Source: CAZYJR01 sp964647905 (GTDB lineage: Bacteria; Desulfobacterota; DSM-4660; Desulfatiglandales; HGW-15). From it: DNA of 64,000 nucleotides. The notes under the pieces were generated by a model, which made no database searches, was not told the origin of the DNA, and saw only the letters and a list, made by a program, of their open reading frames with translations. Shown piece after piece: positions 35,082 to 42,177 of this stretch (its first letter is position 1; every line of letters starts with the position of its first letter). Made by a program: the position numbers and the translations under genes. The stretch lies in NCBI GenBank assembly GCA_964647905.1, contig CAZYJR010000007.1, forward strand, positions 62,001-126,000, written 5' to 3'.

Positions 35082-35543
35082 ATGAAGCTCTCAGAACTCC
35101 TGGACGAAGACAATATCATCCCCGACCTGAAGGCCAAGGACAAGAAGGGGGTGCTCGAAGAGCTCGTGGATGCGGTCATAACCCGCGAGCCTTCCATCGA
35201 TAAGCGTGCCCTGGTGAAGATCCTCCTGGAAAGAGAGCGCCTGGGCAGCACCGGTATAGGGGACGGGGTGGCCATCCCTCACGGCAAATACCATGGCCTT
35301 TCACAGCCGCTGATCTCCTTCGGGCGCAACCGGGAAGGTCTGGATTTCGAATCCATGGACGGCCAACCCGCACACCTGTTCTTTCTCTTAGTGGCACCGG
35401 AGAACTCGGCCAATGTCCATCTGAAAGTGCTCGCCACCATCGCGCGCATCCTCAAGAACAGCGGTTTTCGCAAGGCCCTGATGGGGGCCCCTTCGCGGGA
35501 GGAGATTTTGGAGCAGATAATCGCCTACGACGAGGATTTCTAG
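35082..35543 (+). CDS. ptsN: PTS EIIA-like nitrogen-regulatory protein
   Basis: The 153-residue protein has the PtsN/EIIA-Ntr fold with the phosphorylation site GVAIPHGKYHGL, plus FFLLVAPENSANVHLKVLATIARIL. An upstream frame adds 21 residues, but ATG 35082 begins the conserved LSELLDEDNII. It is part of the phosphorelay downstream of the PTS, often linked to rpoN regulons. The usual hprK and rapZ neighbours are missing. Confidence 0.92.
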   Translation: MKLSELLDEDNIIPDLKAKDKKGVLEELVDAVITREPSIDKRALVKILLERERLGSTGIGDGVAIPHGKYHGLSQPLISFGRNREGLDFESMDGQPAHLFFLLVAPENSANVHLKVLATIARILKNSGFRKALMGAPSREEILEQIIAYDEDF

Positions 35544-35581
35544 CCCAGCGTTATGTAAGAGGGGCAGAGAAGGGGGGCGCC

Positions 35582-35983
35582 GTGATCGGACTGGTCGTTG
35601 TCACGCATATCGACTTGGGTGCCGAGCTCCTGAGGGCGGCCGAGTTCATAGTGGGCCGGATCGAGGGGGCCAGGGCGATTTCCGTCACCGAGGCCTCTGA
35701 GTCGGAGAGAGTACGTAAAGAGATCCAGGCGAGGATATCCGAGTTGGACTCGGGTGACGGGGTGATCGTCCTGACCGACATGTTCGGCGGGACCCCGTCC
35801 AATTTGAGCCTTTCCTTCTTGGCCGAGGACAGGGTGGAGGTGCTCACGGGAGTAAACCTGCCCATGATCATTTTCATGCACCAGAATCGCTCCAGGATGC
35901 CGCTGGAGCAATTGGCGGAAAAGGCTCAAGAGGCCGGGCGGATGGGCATCTCCCTGGCGGGAAAGCTCCTTGAGACGGAATGA
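35582..35983 (+). CDS. PTS mannose-family EIIA protein (ManX-like)
   Basis: The 133-residue protein matches the EIIA domain of mannose-type PTS, with phosphorylatable His in VVTHIDLG (residue 9), VIVLTDMFGGTPSNLSL and a C-terminal GISLAGKLL. It starts with GTG at 35582. With PtsN it likely makes a regulatory PTS rather than a sugar importer, since no EIIB, EIIC or EIID is present. Confidence 0.9.
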   Translation: MIGLVVVTHIDLGAELLRAAEFIVGRIEGARAISVTEASESERVRKEIQARISELDSGDGVIVLTDMFGGTPSNLSLSFLAEDRVEVLTGVNLPMIIFMHQNRSRMPLEQLAEKAQEAGRMGISLAGKLLETE

Positions 35984-36495
35984 GACGGCTCCTCAGGATC
36001 ACCAGGGCGAATGCGGGGCTTTACCTGGATCAGGTCCTTGAGACCGAGGGCCTTTGTTTCTCAACTCCCTGGAGCCTGGGGGCCTTCAAGGCGGAGTTGG
36101 GAAACGAGCTCTCCCGTATCTGGGCTTGCCTCTCGCGGGGGCGGATCATTGGGCACGTCTGCTACTGGGTGATCCCCGGAGAGATCCAGGTCCTCAACCT
36201 GGCGGTTCATCCTGCACATCGGAGAACCGGAGTAGGCACGAGGCTTTTGGCGTGTGCGGTACGGGAGGGGCGGGAGAGGGACGCCAAGGAAGTCTGGCTG
36301 GAGGTTAGGGTGAACAATCTCCCTGCACGGCGGATGTATGAGACGCTAGGCTTCAGGGAGATCGGGCGGAGACGCCGGTATTACCGGGACACCGGTGAGG
36401 ACGCCATTGTTATGATGCTTCCTGTAACAGGAAACAGGCTTGACGGCTGGGTGGAATCGTATGGCACGGACCGACTTGGTCCTCTACTATCATGA
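35980..36495 (+). CDS. rimI: GNAT acetyltransferase (RimI-like)
   Basis: The 171-residue protein has a GNAT fold: GHVCYWVIPGEIQVLNLAVHP, acetyl-CoA site HRRTGVGTRLL, and NNLPARRMYETLGFREIGRRRRYYRDTGEDAIVM. This is the RimI pattern (ribosomal protein S18 N-acetylation). The start overlaps the previous stop as ATGA, suggesting coupling. RimI itself usually has about 150 residues; the extra 20 form a C-terminal tail. Confidence 0.85.
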   Translation: MRRLLRITRANAGLYLDQVLETEGLCFSTPWSLGAFKAELGNELSRIWACLSRGRIIGHVCYWVIPGEIQVLNLAVHPAHRRTGVGTRLLACAVREGRERDAKEVWLEVRVNNLPARRMYETLGFREIGRRRRYYRDTGEDAIVMMLPVTGNRLDGWVESYGTDRLGPLLS

Positions 36496-36518
36496 AACAG
36501 CAAGCTGGAGGTATGAAT

Positions 36519-37517
36519 ATGCCGGTTAAAGTCGCCATTAATGGTTTTGGAAGGATAGGGAGGATGGTTTTCAGGGCCGGATTGGCCGGCGGAGACATGG
36601 ATTTTGTGGCCATAAACGATCTTACCTCTGCCGAGATCCTGGCTCACTTGTTGAAGTACGACTCCACCCAGGGGACCCTGGACGCCGAGGTGTCCCATAC
36701 CGAGGACGCCGTGGTGGTGAACGGTAAGGAGATCCGGCTGTTTACGGAAAAGGACCCGGGTCGTATTCCATGGAAGGAAGTGGGGGCCGATGTGGTCATG
36801 GAGTGCACCGGGCTCTTCAGGAGCCGCGACAAGGCCGGGCTGCATCTTCAAGCAGGGGCGAGCAAGGTGATTATTTCCGCCCCGGCCGCCGACCCGGATA
36901 TCACCCTGGTAATGGGGGTCAACGAGCAGGAATACGACTCTTCGAAGCACCACATCATTTCCAATGCCTCCTGCACCACCAACTGCCTGGCTCCGGCCTG
37001 CAAGGTCCTCCTGGATCGTTTCGGCATAGAGAAGGGGCTCATGACCACAACACATGCCTACACCGGGGATCAGAGGCTGCTGGACTTCCCCCACAAGGAC
37101 CTGCGCAGGGCGAGAGCGGCCGCCTTGAGCATGATTCCAACCACCACCGGTGCGGCCAAGGCCGTGGCCCTGGTCCTATCTCAGCTCAAAGGAAAGCTCA
37201 ACGGAATGGCCATAAGGGTCCCCACCCCCAATGTTTCAGTGGTGGATTTGGTGGCCCTGCTCAGCAAGCCCGCTTCAGCCGAGGAGGTGAACGCCGCGTT
37301 CAAGGAGGCGACCGAAGGCGTTCTCAAGGGTATCCTCGCTTATTCCGAGGAGCCGCTGGTTTCGGTGGACTTCAACGGGACTACCGTCTCCGGCACCGTG
37401 GACGCCCTTTCCACCATGGTGATAGACGGGATGGTGAAGGTTATCGTGTGGTATGACAACGAGTTCGGATACGCCAACAGGATGGTCGATGTGGCGCGGC
37501 ATGTGGCCGCGGCTTGA
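36519..37517 (+). CDS. gap: Glyceraldehyde-3-phosphate dehydrogenase, type I
   Basis: The 332-residue enzyme has the Rossmann start INGFGRIGRMVFRA, catalytic ISNASCTTNCLAP (Cys152), AYTGDQRLLD and WYDNEFGYANRMVD. It oxidises glyceraldehyde 3-phosphate to 1,3-bisphosphoglycerate. Upstream in-frame Mets exist (36492, 36513), but 36519 has a GGAGG site at the right spacing. It is in an operon with tpiA. Confidence 0.97.
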   Translation: MPVKVAINGFGRIGRMVFRAGLAGGDMDFVAINDLTSAEILAHLLKYDSTQGTLDAEVSHTEDAVVVNGKEIRLFTEKDPGRIPWKEVGADVVMECTGLFRSRDKAGLHLQAGASKVIISAPAADPDITLVMGVNEQEYDSSKHHIISNASCTTNCLAPACKVLLDRFGIEKGLMTTTHAYTGDQRLLDFPHKDLRRARAAALSMIPTTTGAAKAVALVLSQLKGKLNGMAIRVPTPNVSVVDLVALLSKPASAEEVNAAFKEATEGVLKGILAYSEEPLVSVDFNGTTVSGTVDALSTMVIDGMVKVIVWYDNEFGYANRMVDVARHVAAA

Positions 37518-37558
37518 GGAGACGGGAGCGTGAGCGAAAGGCGGCTCGGAGGTCTGAA

Positions 37559-38326
37559 GTGAAAGAACGCACGCCCATGATGGCCGGCAACTGGAAGATG
37601 AATCTGACCCTGGAACAAGCTGTCTCCCTGGCCCGCACCGTTGCCGCCGAAGCAAGAGAACTGAAGGACGTGGAGGTATTGCTCGCGCCCCCATTCACCA
37701 GCCTTCACGCGGTGCGGGAGGCGGTCAGGGCCGGAGGGGTGCTCCTTGCAGGGCAGAATATGCACTGGGAGCCTAGAGGGGCGTTTACAGGCGAGATCTC
37801 CGCGCGCATGCTCCAGGAGGCGGGGTGCACCCATGTCATTCTCGGGCACTCCGAGCGAAGACTCCTTTTCGGTGAAGACGACGAGATGCTAAACCTGAAG
37901 GCCCGGGCAGCGGATCTCATGGGCCTGATCCCCATCGTCTGCATTGGCGAGACCCTGGAGCAGAGAGAAGCGGGGAGGACCTTCGAGGTCTTAGGATCCC
38001 AGCTCCAGGGGTCCCTTCGCCATTTTCGTGAGGACGGCCGCCTGCCCTTCAGTACCGTGCTTGCCTATGAGCCCGTGTGGGCCATCGGCACGGGGAGGAC
38101 AGCCACACCGGAGCAGGCCCAGGAAGCCCACCTCTTCATCAGGAAATGGTTGGAGAAAAACTTCAATACAGGCACCTCCAATCTGGTGCGGATCCTTTAC
38201 GGGGGCAGCGTGAAGCCGGAGAACGTAAAGGACCTCATGGCCCAGCCCGACATAGACGGGACCCTTGTGGGGGGCGCCAGCCTGAAGGAGGAAACCTTCA
38301 TTCCCATAGTCCGCTATCGGGATTAA
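37559..38326 (+). CDS. tpiA: Triosephosphate isomerase
   Basis: The 255-residue TIM barrel has MAGNWKMN, HVILGHSERR, AYEPVWAIGTG (catalytic Glu) and ILYGGSVKPEN. It interconverts the two triose phosphates. The start is most likely the GTG at 37559, which follows a GGAGG site; the annotated frame begins earlier but its first residues are only Arg/Glu rich. It follows gap directly. Confidence 0.96.
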   Translation: MKERTPMMAGNWKMNLTLEQAVSLARTVAAEARELKDVEVLLAPPFTSLHAVREAVRAGGVLLAGQNMHWEPRGAFTGEISARMLQEAGCTHVILGHSERRLLFGEDDEMLNLKARAADLMGLIPIVCIGETLEQREAGRTFEVLGSQLQGSLRHFREDGRLPFSTVLAYEPVWAIGTGRTATPEQAQEAHLFIRKWLEKNFNTGTSNLVRILYGGSVKPENVKDLMAQPDIDGTLVGGASLKEETFIPIVRYRD

Positions 38327-38338
38327 GGGAAAAATTCA

Positions 38339-38367
38339 TTGCAAGCGGAGCTCGATTTCGCTATATT
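38339..38367 (+). promoter_or_regulatory. Candidate promoter of secG and tRNA-Leu
   Basis: TTGCAA (38339-38344) and TATATT (38362-38367) with exactly 17 bp between them. It would drive secG and probably the tRNA-Leu gene as one transcript. Confidence 0.5.
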
Positions 38368-38420
38368 TAAATGTTACGCACGGGGCTCGATAGGAGTTCC
38401 CTAATACCTCAGGATTAATT

Positions 38421-38750
38421 ATGCAGCTTATATTGACCATAATACACGTCGGCGTCTGTCTTGCCCTCATTCTGATCGTCCTCCTCCAGAGGGGAAAGGG
38501 CGCCAGCATGGGTGCGGCCTTCGGCGGGTCCAGCCAGACCGTTTTCGGGAGTACCGGCGGGACCTCATTTCTCCACAAGGTGACAGCGGCCGCCGCAGTA
38601 GTGTTCATGTTGACTTCCCTGGGTTTGGCCTTTATTTTGGGTCAAGGTGCACCCACCTCCATCATGGAGGGCGTGGCCACGGAGCCGCCGGCGAGCCAAT
38701 CCCAGCCCCCGGCGGGCAGTCCGCCGGCTGTCCCGGGCCCGAACCAATAG
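38421..38750 (+). CDS. secG: Preprotein translocase subunit SecG
   Basis: The 109-residue protein has two membrane spans separated by LLQRGKGASMGAAFGGSSQTVFGS, the SecG hallmark, and ends in a Pro-rich tail. It supports the SecYEG channel. The order tpiA-secG-tRNA-Leu is a common bacterial arrangement. Confidence 0.95.
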   Translation: MQLILTIIHVGVCLALILIVLLQRGKGASMGAAFGGSSQTVFGSTGGTSFLHKVTAAAAVVFMLTSLGLAFILGQGAPTSIMEGVATEPPASQSQPPAGSPPAVPGPNQ

Positions 38751-38766
38751 GCCCGGCCGGCATCGT

Positions 38767-38854
38767 GCCGAAGTGGTGGAACCTGGTAGACACGCTATCT
38801 TGAGGGGGTAGTGGGCGAAAGCCCGTGGGGGTTCAAGTCCCCCCTTCGGCACCA
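38767..38854 (+). tRNA. tRNA-Leu (anticodon GAG)
   Basis: The acceptor stem GCCGAAG / CTTCGGC pairs fully and is followed by an encoded ACCA end. The anticodon stem CTATC/GGTAG encloses the loop TTGAGGG, giving anticodon GAG (leucine, CUC/CUU). A long variable arm (TGGGCGAAAGCCCG), as expected for class II tRNA-Leu, and T arm GGGGG-TTCAAGT-CCCCC are present. Confidence 0.97.
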
Positions 38855-38881
38855 TCTATAAGATAAGAAAACCGAACGATT

Positions 38882-38918
38882 ACAGGGGGTTGGGCTTTGG
38901 TGCCTGTCCCCTGTTTTC
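38882..38918 (+). terminator. Candidate intrinsic terminator after tRNA-Leu
   Basis: Stem ACAGGGG (38882-38888) with CCCCTGT (38908-38914), a 19-base loop, followed by TTT. It lies 28 bases after the tRNA. Its right arm is also one copy of the direct repeat described at 38907-38920. Confidence 0.5.
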
Positions 38919-38920
38919 GT
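38907..38920. repeat. 14-bp direct repeat, left copy
   Basis: TCCCCTGTTTTCGT, identical to 39735-39748. The two copies bracket 814 bp containing the toxin-antitoxin module. The left copy coincides with the right arm of the tRNA-Leu terminator. Confidence 0.7.
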
Positions 38921-39154
38921 CTTGGGCCTCCTTATTCACCTGGAGATCCGCCGCTCCCTTTACCATTCTCTTTGTGAACCCTTTACTGTATGCCTTGTCA
39001 ACCCCCCAGCCTCCTATCCAAGTCCATGGGGCAGGGGCCTATCCCTCTTCAGGTGACAACTATGTGAGACAGGGGGATCATGTGGACGGCCTGATAAGGG
39101 TGAGTGCGGGAGGGTAATCAAATGATTTGAGTTTTCATGGGATCCCTGGCAGAA

Positions 39155-39185
39155 TTGAAAAATCAGATAGGTCTCCTCCCATAAT
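39155..39185 (+). promoter_or_regulatory. Candidate promoter of the toxin-antitoxin operon
   Basis: TTGAAA (39155-39160) and CATAAT (39180-39185), each five of six to consensus, with a slightly long 19-bp spacer, 41 bp upstream of the antitoxin start. Confidence 0.4.
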
Positions 39186-39225
39186 AGTTTAGGAAGGATA
39201 CCATTTTGACTTTTAGGGAGGTTTT

Positions 39226-39411
39226 ATGAATCTACTCAAAGAAACGGTCATCGAATCAATCAAACGCTTACCGGAAGGATGCACCGTCGAGGACATCATG
39301 TACAGGATAGATCTGGTTGCCCAGGTTTTTGAAGGTCTTAAGGATGCAGAAGAGGGCAAGCTGATCACCACTGAAGAGCTCGTCGGACGAGTCGACCAAT
39401 GGGCAAGCTGA
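39226..39411 (+). CDS. Antitoxin of a RelE/ParE-type module
   Basis: The 61-residue acidic protein (MNLLKETVIESIKRLPEGCT...) is helical and resembles the short antitoxins encoded before ParE/RelE toxins. The C-terminal half (LITTEELVGRVDQW) would wrap the toxin. A GGGAGG site precedes the ATG. Its end overlaps the toxin gene by 13 bp, the usual coupled arrangement. The family assignment depends largely on this context. Confidence 0.75.
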   Translation: MNLLKETVIESIKRLPEGCTVEDIMYRIDLVAQVFEGLKDAEEGKLITTEELVGRVDQWAS

Positions 39412-39716
39412 GGTGGACCGAAAAGGCGAGCAAGAATCTACAGGCTGTTTTTGATTATATCTCGAAAGATTCCAAGGTATATGCTGCGAGATACGTAAAG
39501 GCACTCGTCCACTCAACAAAAAAGCTTGAGAATATGCCTCGATGTGGTCGTACTGTACCGGAGCTTGACGATCCCCGATTTAGAGAAGTGATCTACGGGA
39601 ACTACAGGATCGTCTATCGAATCATTGGGGCGGATGATAGTATTGAAATCCTTGCTGTAGTCCATGGCGCGCGTGATATGAGAGGGGCCTTTCGAGAGGA
39701 ATGGGAATTATCGTAA
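39399..39716 (+). CDS. RelE/ParE-family toxin
   Basis: The 105-residue basic protein has the ParE/RelE fold signature: LRWTEKASKNLQAVFDYISKDS, LENMPRCGRTVPELDDPRFREVIYGNYRIVYRI and a terminal hydrophobic strand IEILAVVHGARD. RelE members cut mRNA at the ribosome, ParE members poison gyrase; the sequence does not decide which. It overlaps the antitoxin and lies in an AT-richer patch. Confidence 0.88.
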   Translation: MGKLRWTEKASKNLQAVFDYISKDSKVYAARYVKALVHSTKKLENMPRCGRTVPELDDPRFREVIYGNYRIVYRIIGADDSIEILAVVHGARDMRGAFREEWELS

Positions 39717-40111
39717 ACAATGCCCTTTTGGCGCTCCCCTGTTTTCGTTTCGGCCCGGATCTTGGATCCCGCTGGTCCCACCGGGAAGAAATTCAGTCTC
39801 TCGCCCGCCTGAAATGATCCCCCCGAATCTCACGGCCGATCGGACGGCCGGACTTCATCATGATAAATCAGTATGTTGAGCTGGTCCTGCCCGGAGGCTA
39901 TTGACAGCATGCGCACCCCTCCGATATGGTAGGCAAGACCCGTGCACATCCTGCTTTTTGTGCTCACTGGTATACTTGATATCTCCAGGGAGCAAGCCCA
40001 ATGAAAAGGCGGCATTCGCAGATGGCTCTGGTGAAACCGATCAGCCCAACCCCTTTTCCGCAGTCATTCTTGTCTTCAAGCAGTAAACCCAAACAAGGAA
40101 AGGAGGATCTC
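39717..40111 (+). other. 395-bp gene-free upstream region of the lipoprotein/TAXI genes
   Basis: After the right direct repeat this stretch holds two promoter-like sites: TTGACA (39901-39906) with TATGGT (39925-39930, 18-bp spacer), and an extended -10 TGGTATACT (39968-39976). Either could drive the lipoprotein gene at 40112. An in-frame extension of that gene to 40001 has no ribosome site. No other gene is seen. Confidence 0.45.
39735..39748. repeat. 14-bp direct repeat, right copy
   Basis: TCCCCTGTTTTCGT, exact match to 38907-38920, located 18 bp after the toxin stop. Here no matching left arm forms a hairpin, so it is not itself a terminator. Confidence 0.7.
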
Positions 40112-40537
40112 ATGTTCAGATTCCCTAAGTTCCTTTTGATCCTGCTGGCGATCTTCTCCTCCGTGTTGATCGCCGGTTGTGCCACAGTGGGCCCGCCGGC
40201 CAATGTCAAGGAGGTGACTTGCGGGGCCGGGAAGATTACCTGGGATGTGGCCAAGGAGGCCGAGATCTCGAACTTCTCATGCCAGCTCGGCAAATTCGGT
40301 ATGGACCCGGCCGTCATCTTCAACATGGATCTCAAGAATGTGAGCGATACGGCCAGGCGCTACCGGGTGAACATCTTCCTGGAAGACATGGACAGAGCCA
40401 TCGGGTATTTGGTCCCCAGGAAAGGCAGCCCCCCGGTGGTGGAGCCGGGCAAGACGGAGCAGGTGAAGATCCCCTTCCTCAAGGTTGATACCATGCCGGA
40501 CAAGGTCTTTGTGGTGGTAAGACCTATCGGCGGCTAG
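40112..40537 (+). CDS. Predicted lipoprotein, function unknown
   Basis: The 141-residue protein has a lipoprotein signal (FLLILLAIFSSVLIAGC, lipobox LIAGC) and a short beta-rich domain with FNMDLKNVSDTARRYRVNIFLEDMDRA. This looks like a small Ig-like/FxLYD fold. The ATG at 40112 has an AAGGAGG site. It lies upstream of the TAXI transporter genes and may be co-transcribed with them, but a hairpin (40558-40587) intervenes. I do not recognise a specific family. Confidence 0.8.
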   Translation: MFRFPKFLLILLAIFSSVLIAGCATVGPPANVKEVTCGAGKITWDVAKEAEISNFSCQLGKFGMDPAVIFNMDLKNVSDTARRYRVNIFLEDMDRAIGYLVPRKGSPPVVEPGKTEQVKIPFLKVDTMPDKVFVVVRPIGG

Positions 40538-40557
40538 AAGAACTTCGGAAGGGGCCT

Positions 40558-40587
40558 GCAGCCGGCTAGTACGTATGGACCGGCTGC
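40558..40587. repeat. Intercistronic hairpin before the TAXI gene
   Basis: Perfect 8-bp inverted repeat GCAGCCGG / CCGGCTGC with a 14-base loop, between the lipoprotein stop and the TAXI ATG. It has no T-run; possibly an attenuator or processing site. Confidence 0.5.
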
Positions 40588-40632
40588 GTCCTCGGAGTCA
40601 CACGAGAACTTCAGGAAAAGGAGGAGGTCGAT

Positions 40633-41613
40633 ATGAGACGATCAACTAGGTTGACCCTGACGGTTTCCCTGGTTTTGGGTGCCTGCCTGCTGATTGGAGG
40701 CCCCGCTCTTGCGCGCACCACTTTCATCGGTATCGGGACCGGCGGCACCGGCGGCATCTACTATCCCTACGGCGGAGGTGTGGCCGAGATCTGGTCAAAG
40801 CATGTGCCGAACGTCAAGGCCGTAGCCGAGGTGACCGGTGCCAGCGTGGAGAACGTCCGGCTGGCTCATCAGGGAGAGACGGTGATCGGCGAGGTCATGG
40901 GCGATGTGGCCGAGGCCGGATACCACGGGCTCTCCAAGTTCAAGGGGGAGAAGCAGAACATCCTGTCAATGGCCATCATGTACCCCAACCTGCTTCAAAT
41001 AGTAACTCTCAAGAACAGCGGCATCACGGATGTCACCCAGGTGAAGGGCGAGAATATCAGCACCGGGAGCCCCGGGAGCGGCACCAATTTCATGACCGAG
41101 GCCGTGTTCAAGGCCCTGGGGATTCCCTTGGACTCCTATGACGACAGCCGATTGTCCTTTACCGAGAGCGCTAACGCCCTCCGTGACGGGACCATAGAGG
41201 TGGGCTCCTGGTGTGTGGGACCCGGGACCAGCTCCATACTGGACCTGGCCACCACCCACAAGATCCGCATACTCGGGTTCACCGAGGAGCAGCAAAAGAA
41301 GATCCTGGCGGCGAACGACACGTACTCGGCCGTGGAGCTCCCGGGCGGCATCTACCCGGGTGTGGACGAGGCGGTCCCCACCGTGGGCGTATGGAACGTC
41401 ATGATCTGCCAGGCCTCTCTGGACGAGGACTTGGTCTATAAACTGGTCAAGGCCTTGTATGAGCACCGGGACTATTTGAAGAGCATACACCCCTCGGCCG
41501 CTTACACCACGCCGGAGAACGCGGTAAAGTACTCGCCGATCCCGCTGCATCCCGGCACCATCAAGTACTTGAGGGAGGCGGGCATAGAGGTTCCCGCAAG
41601 AGTGGTTCCGTAA
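40633..41613 (+). CDS. TAXI-family TRAP solute-binding protein
   Basis: The 326-residue protein has a Sec signal (cleavage near ALA-RTTF) and the TAXI receptor hallmarks: FIGIGTGGTGGIYYPYGGGVAEI, TGASVENVRLAHQGE, LLQIVTLKNSGITDV and GENISTGSPGSGTNFM. TAXI receptors bind small organic acids (for example glutamate or 2-oxoglutarate) for a fused TRAP permease. The operon continues with DUF1850 and the permease. Confidence 0.95.
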   Translation: MRRSTRLTLTVSLVLGACLLIGGPALARTTFIGIGTGGTGGIYYPYGGGVAEIWSKHVPNVKAVAEVTGASVENVRLAHQGETVIGEVMGDVAEAGYHGLSKFKGEKQNILSMAIMYPNLLQIVTLKNSGITDVTQVKGENISTGSPGSGTNFMTEAVFKALGIPLDSYDDSRLSFTESANALRDGTIEVGSWCVGPGTSSILDLATTHKIRILGFTEEQQKKILAANDTYSAVELPGGIYPGVDEAVPTVGVWNVMICQASLDEDLVYKLVKALYEHRDYLKSIHPSAAYTTPENAVKYSPIPLHPGTIKYLREAGIEVPARVVP

Positions 41614-41619
41614 GCCGAA

Positions 41620-42177
41620 ATGATCAGGCCGGCGAGGTGGCGGCTCGTTTCCTCCACTCTAGCCGGCTTGGTCTGTATATTGTCCCTGCTTTGGGGGTTC
41701 TCTTCAGGGGGCCTGGAGCTTCGCGTCTCCGGAGTCGAGGACGGCCGTCCGGTGCTGGTCCTGCCCCTTGAGCCGGGGGAGCGGTTCACCCTGCATTACT
41801 ACCACTCGGTGGAGAACGCACCCATCTGGGAAGAGCACAGCGCAGACAGAACCGGGCGCATCTATATCGAAGAGGAGAGGTACCTGGAGTTCGGCGCCGG
41901 CATGGGCAAGATGCCCGGTGTGGGCAAAATGGTCCGGCGGGGGCCTTATGAGGTCATCGAGGACATGCATATGCCGACGGGTGACTTCGTGCTGAGGGTC
42001 GGAAGTCCGGGCGTGGATCACACCGTGATTTGGCGCGGGACCCGAACCAATCTCTCCGCCGAGATCCCGCACCGGGCGGTCCGCTTCTCGGCCCGTCCGG
42101 TGAGCCGATTGTATCGACTGTGGCGGACCCTGTTTCCACATCCCTCAACCCCGAGCACAGGAAATATTGATGGCTGA
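41620..42177 (+). CDS. DUF1850 accessory protein of TAXI-TRAP
   Basis: The 185-residue protein has an N-terminal membrane anchor and the DUF1850 segment GERFTLHYYHSVENAPIWEE, followed by an RYLEFGAGMGKMPGVG-like stretch. DUF1850 genes almost always lie between the TAXI receptor and permease and are thought to be accessory. Six bases separate it from the receptor stop; its end overlaps the permease start by 8 bp. Confidence 0.9.
   Translation: MIRPARWRLVSSTLAGLVCILSLLWGFSSGGLELRVSGVEDGRPVLVLPLEPGERFTLHYYHSVENAPIWEEHSADRTGRIYIEEERYLEFGAGMGKMPGVGKMVRRGPYEVIEDMHMPTGDFVLRVGSPGVDHTVIWRGTRTNLSAEIPHRAVRFSARPVSRLYRLWRTLFPHPSTPSTGNIDG

Larger units (their letters stand above)
38855..39225. other. 371-bp gene-free stretch between tRNA-Leu and the toxin-antitoxin genes
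   Basis: Apart from the terminator (38882-38918), one copy of a direct repeat (38907-38920) and a candidate promoter (39155-39185), I see no gene. An open frame at 38890-39117 has no ribosome site and no recognisable fold. Base composition shifts toward AT from about 39100 onward. Confidence 0.5.

Noticed and set aside
38890..39117. 75-codon open frame after tRNA-Leu
   Set aside because: No ribosome site, no recognisable fold, and it overlaps the terminator hairpin.
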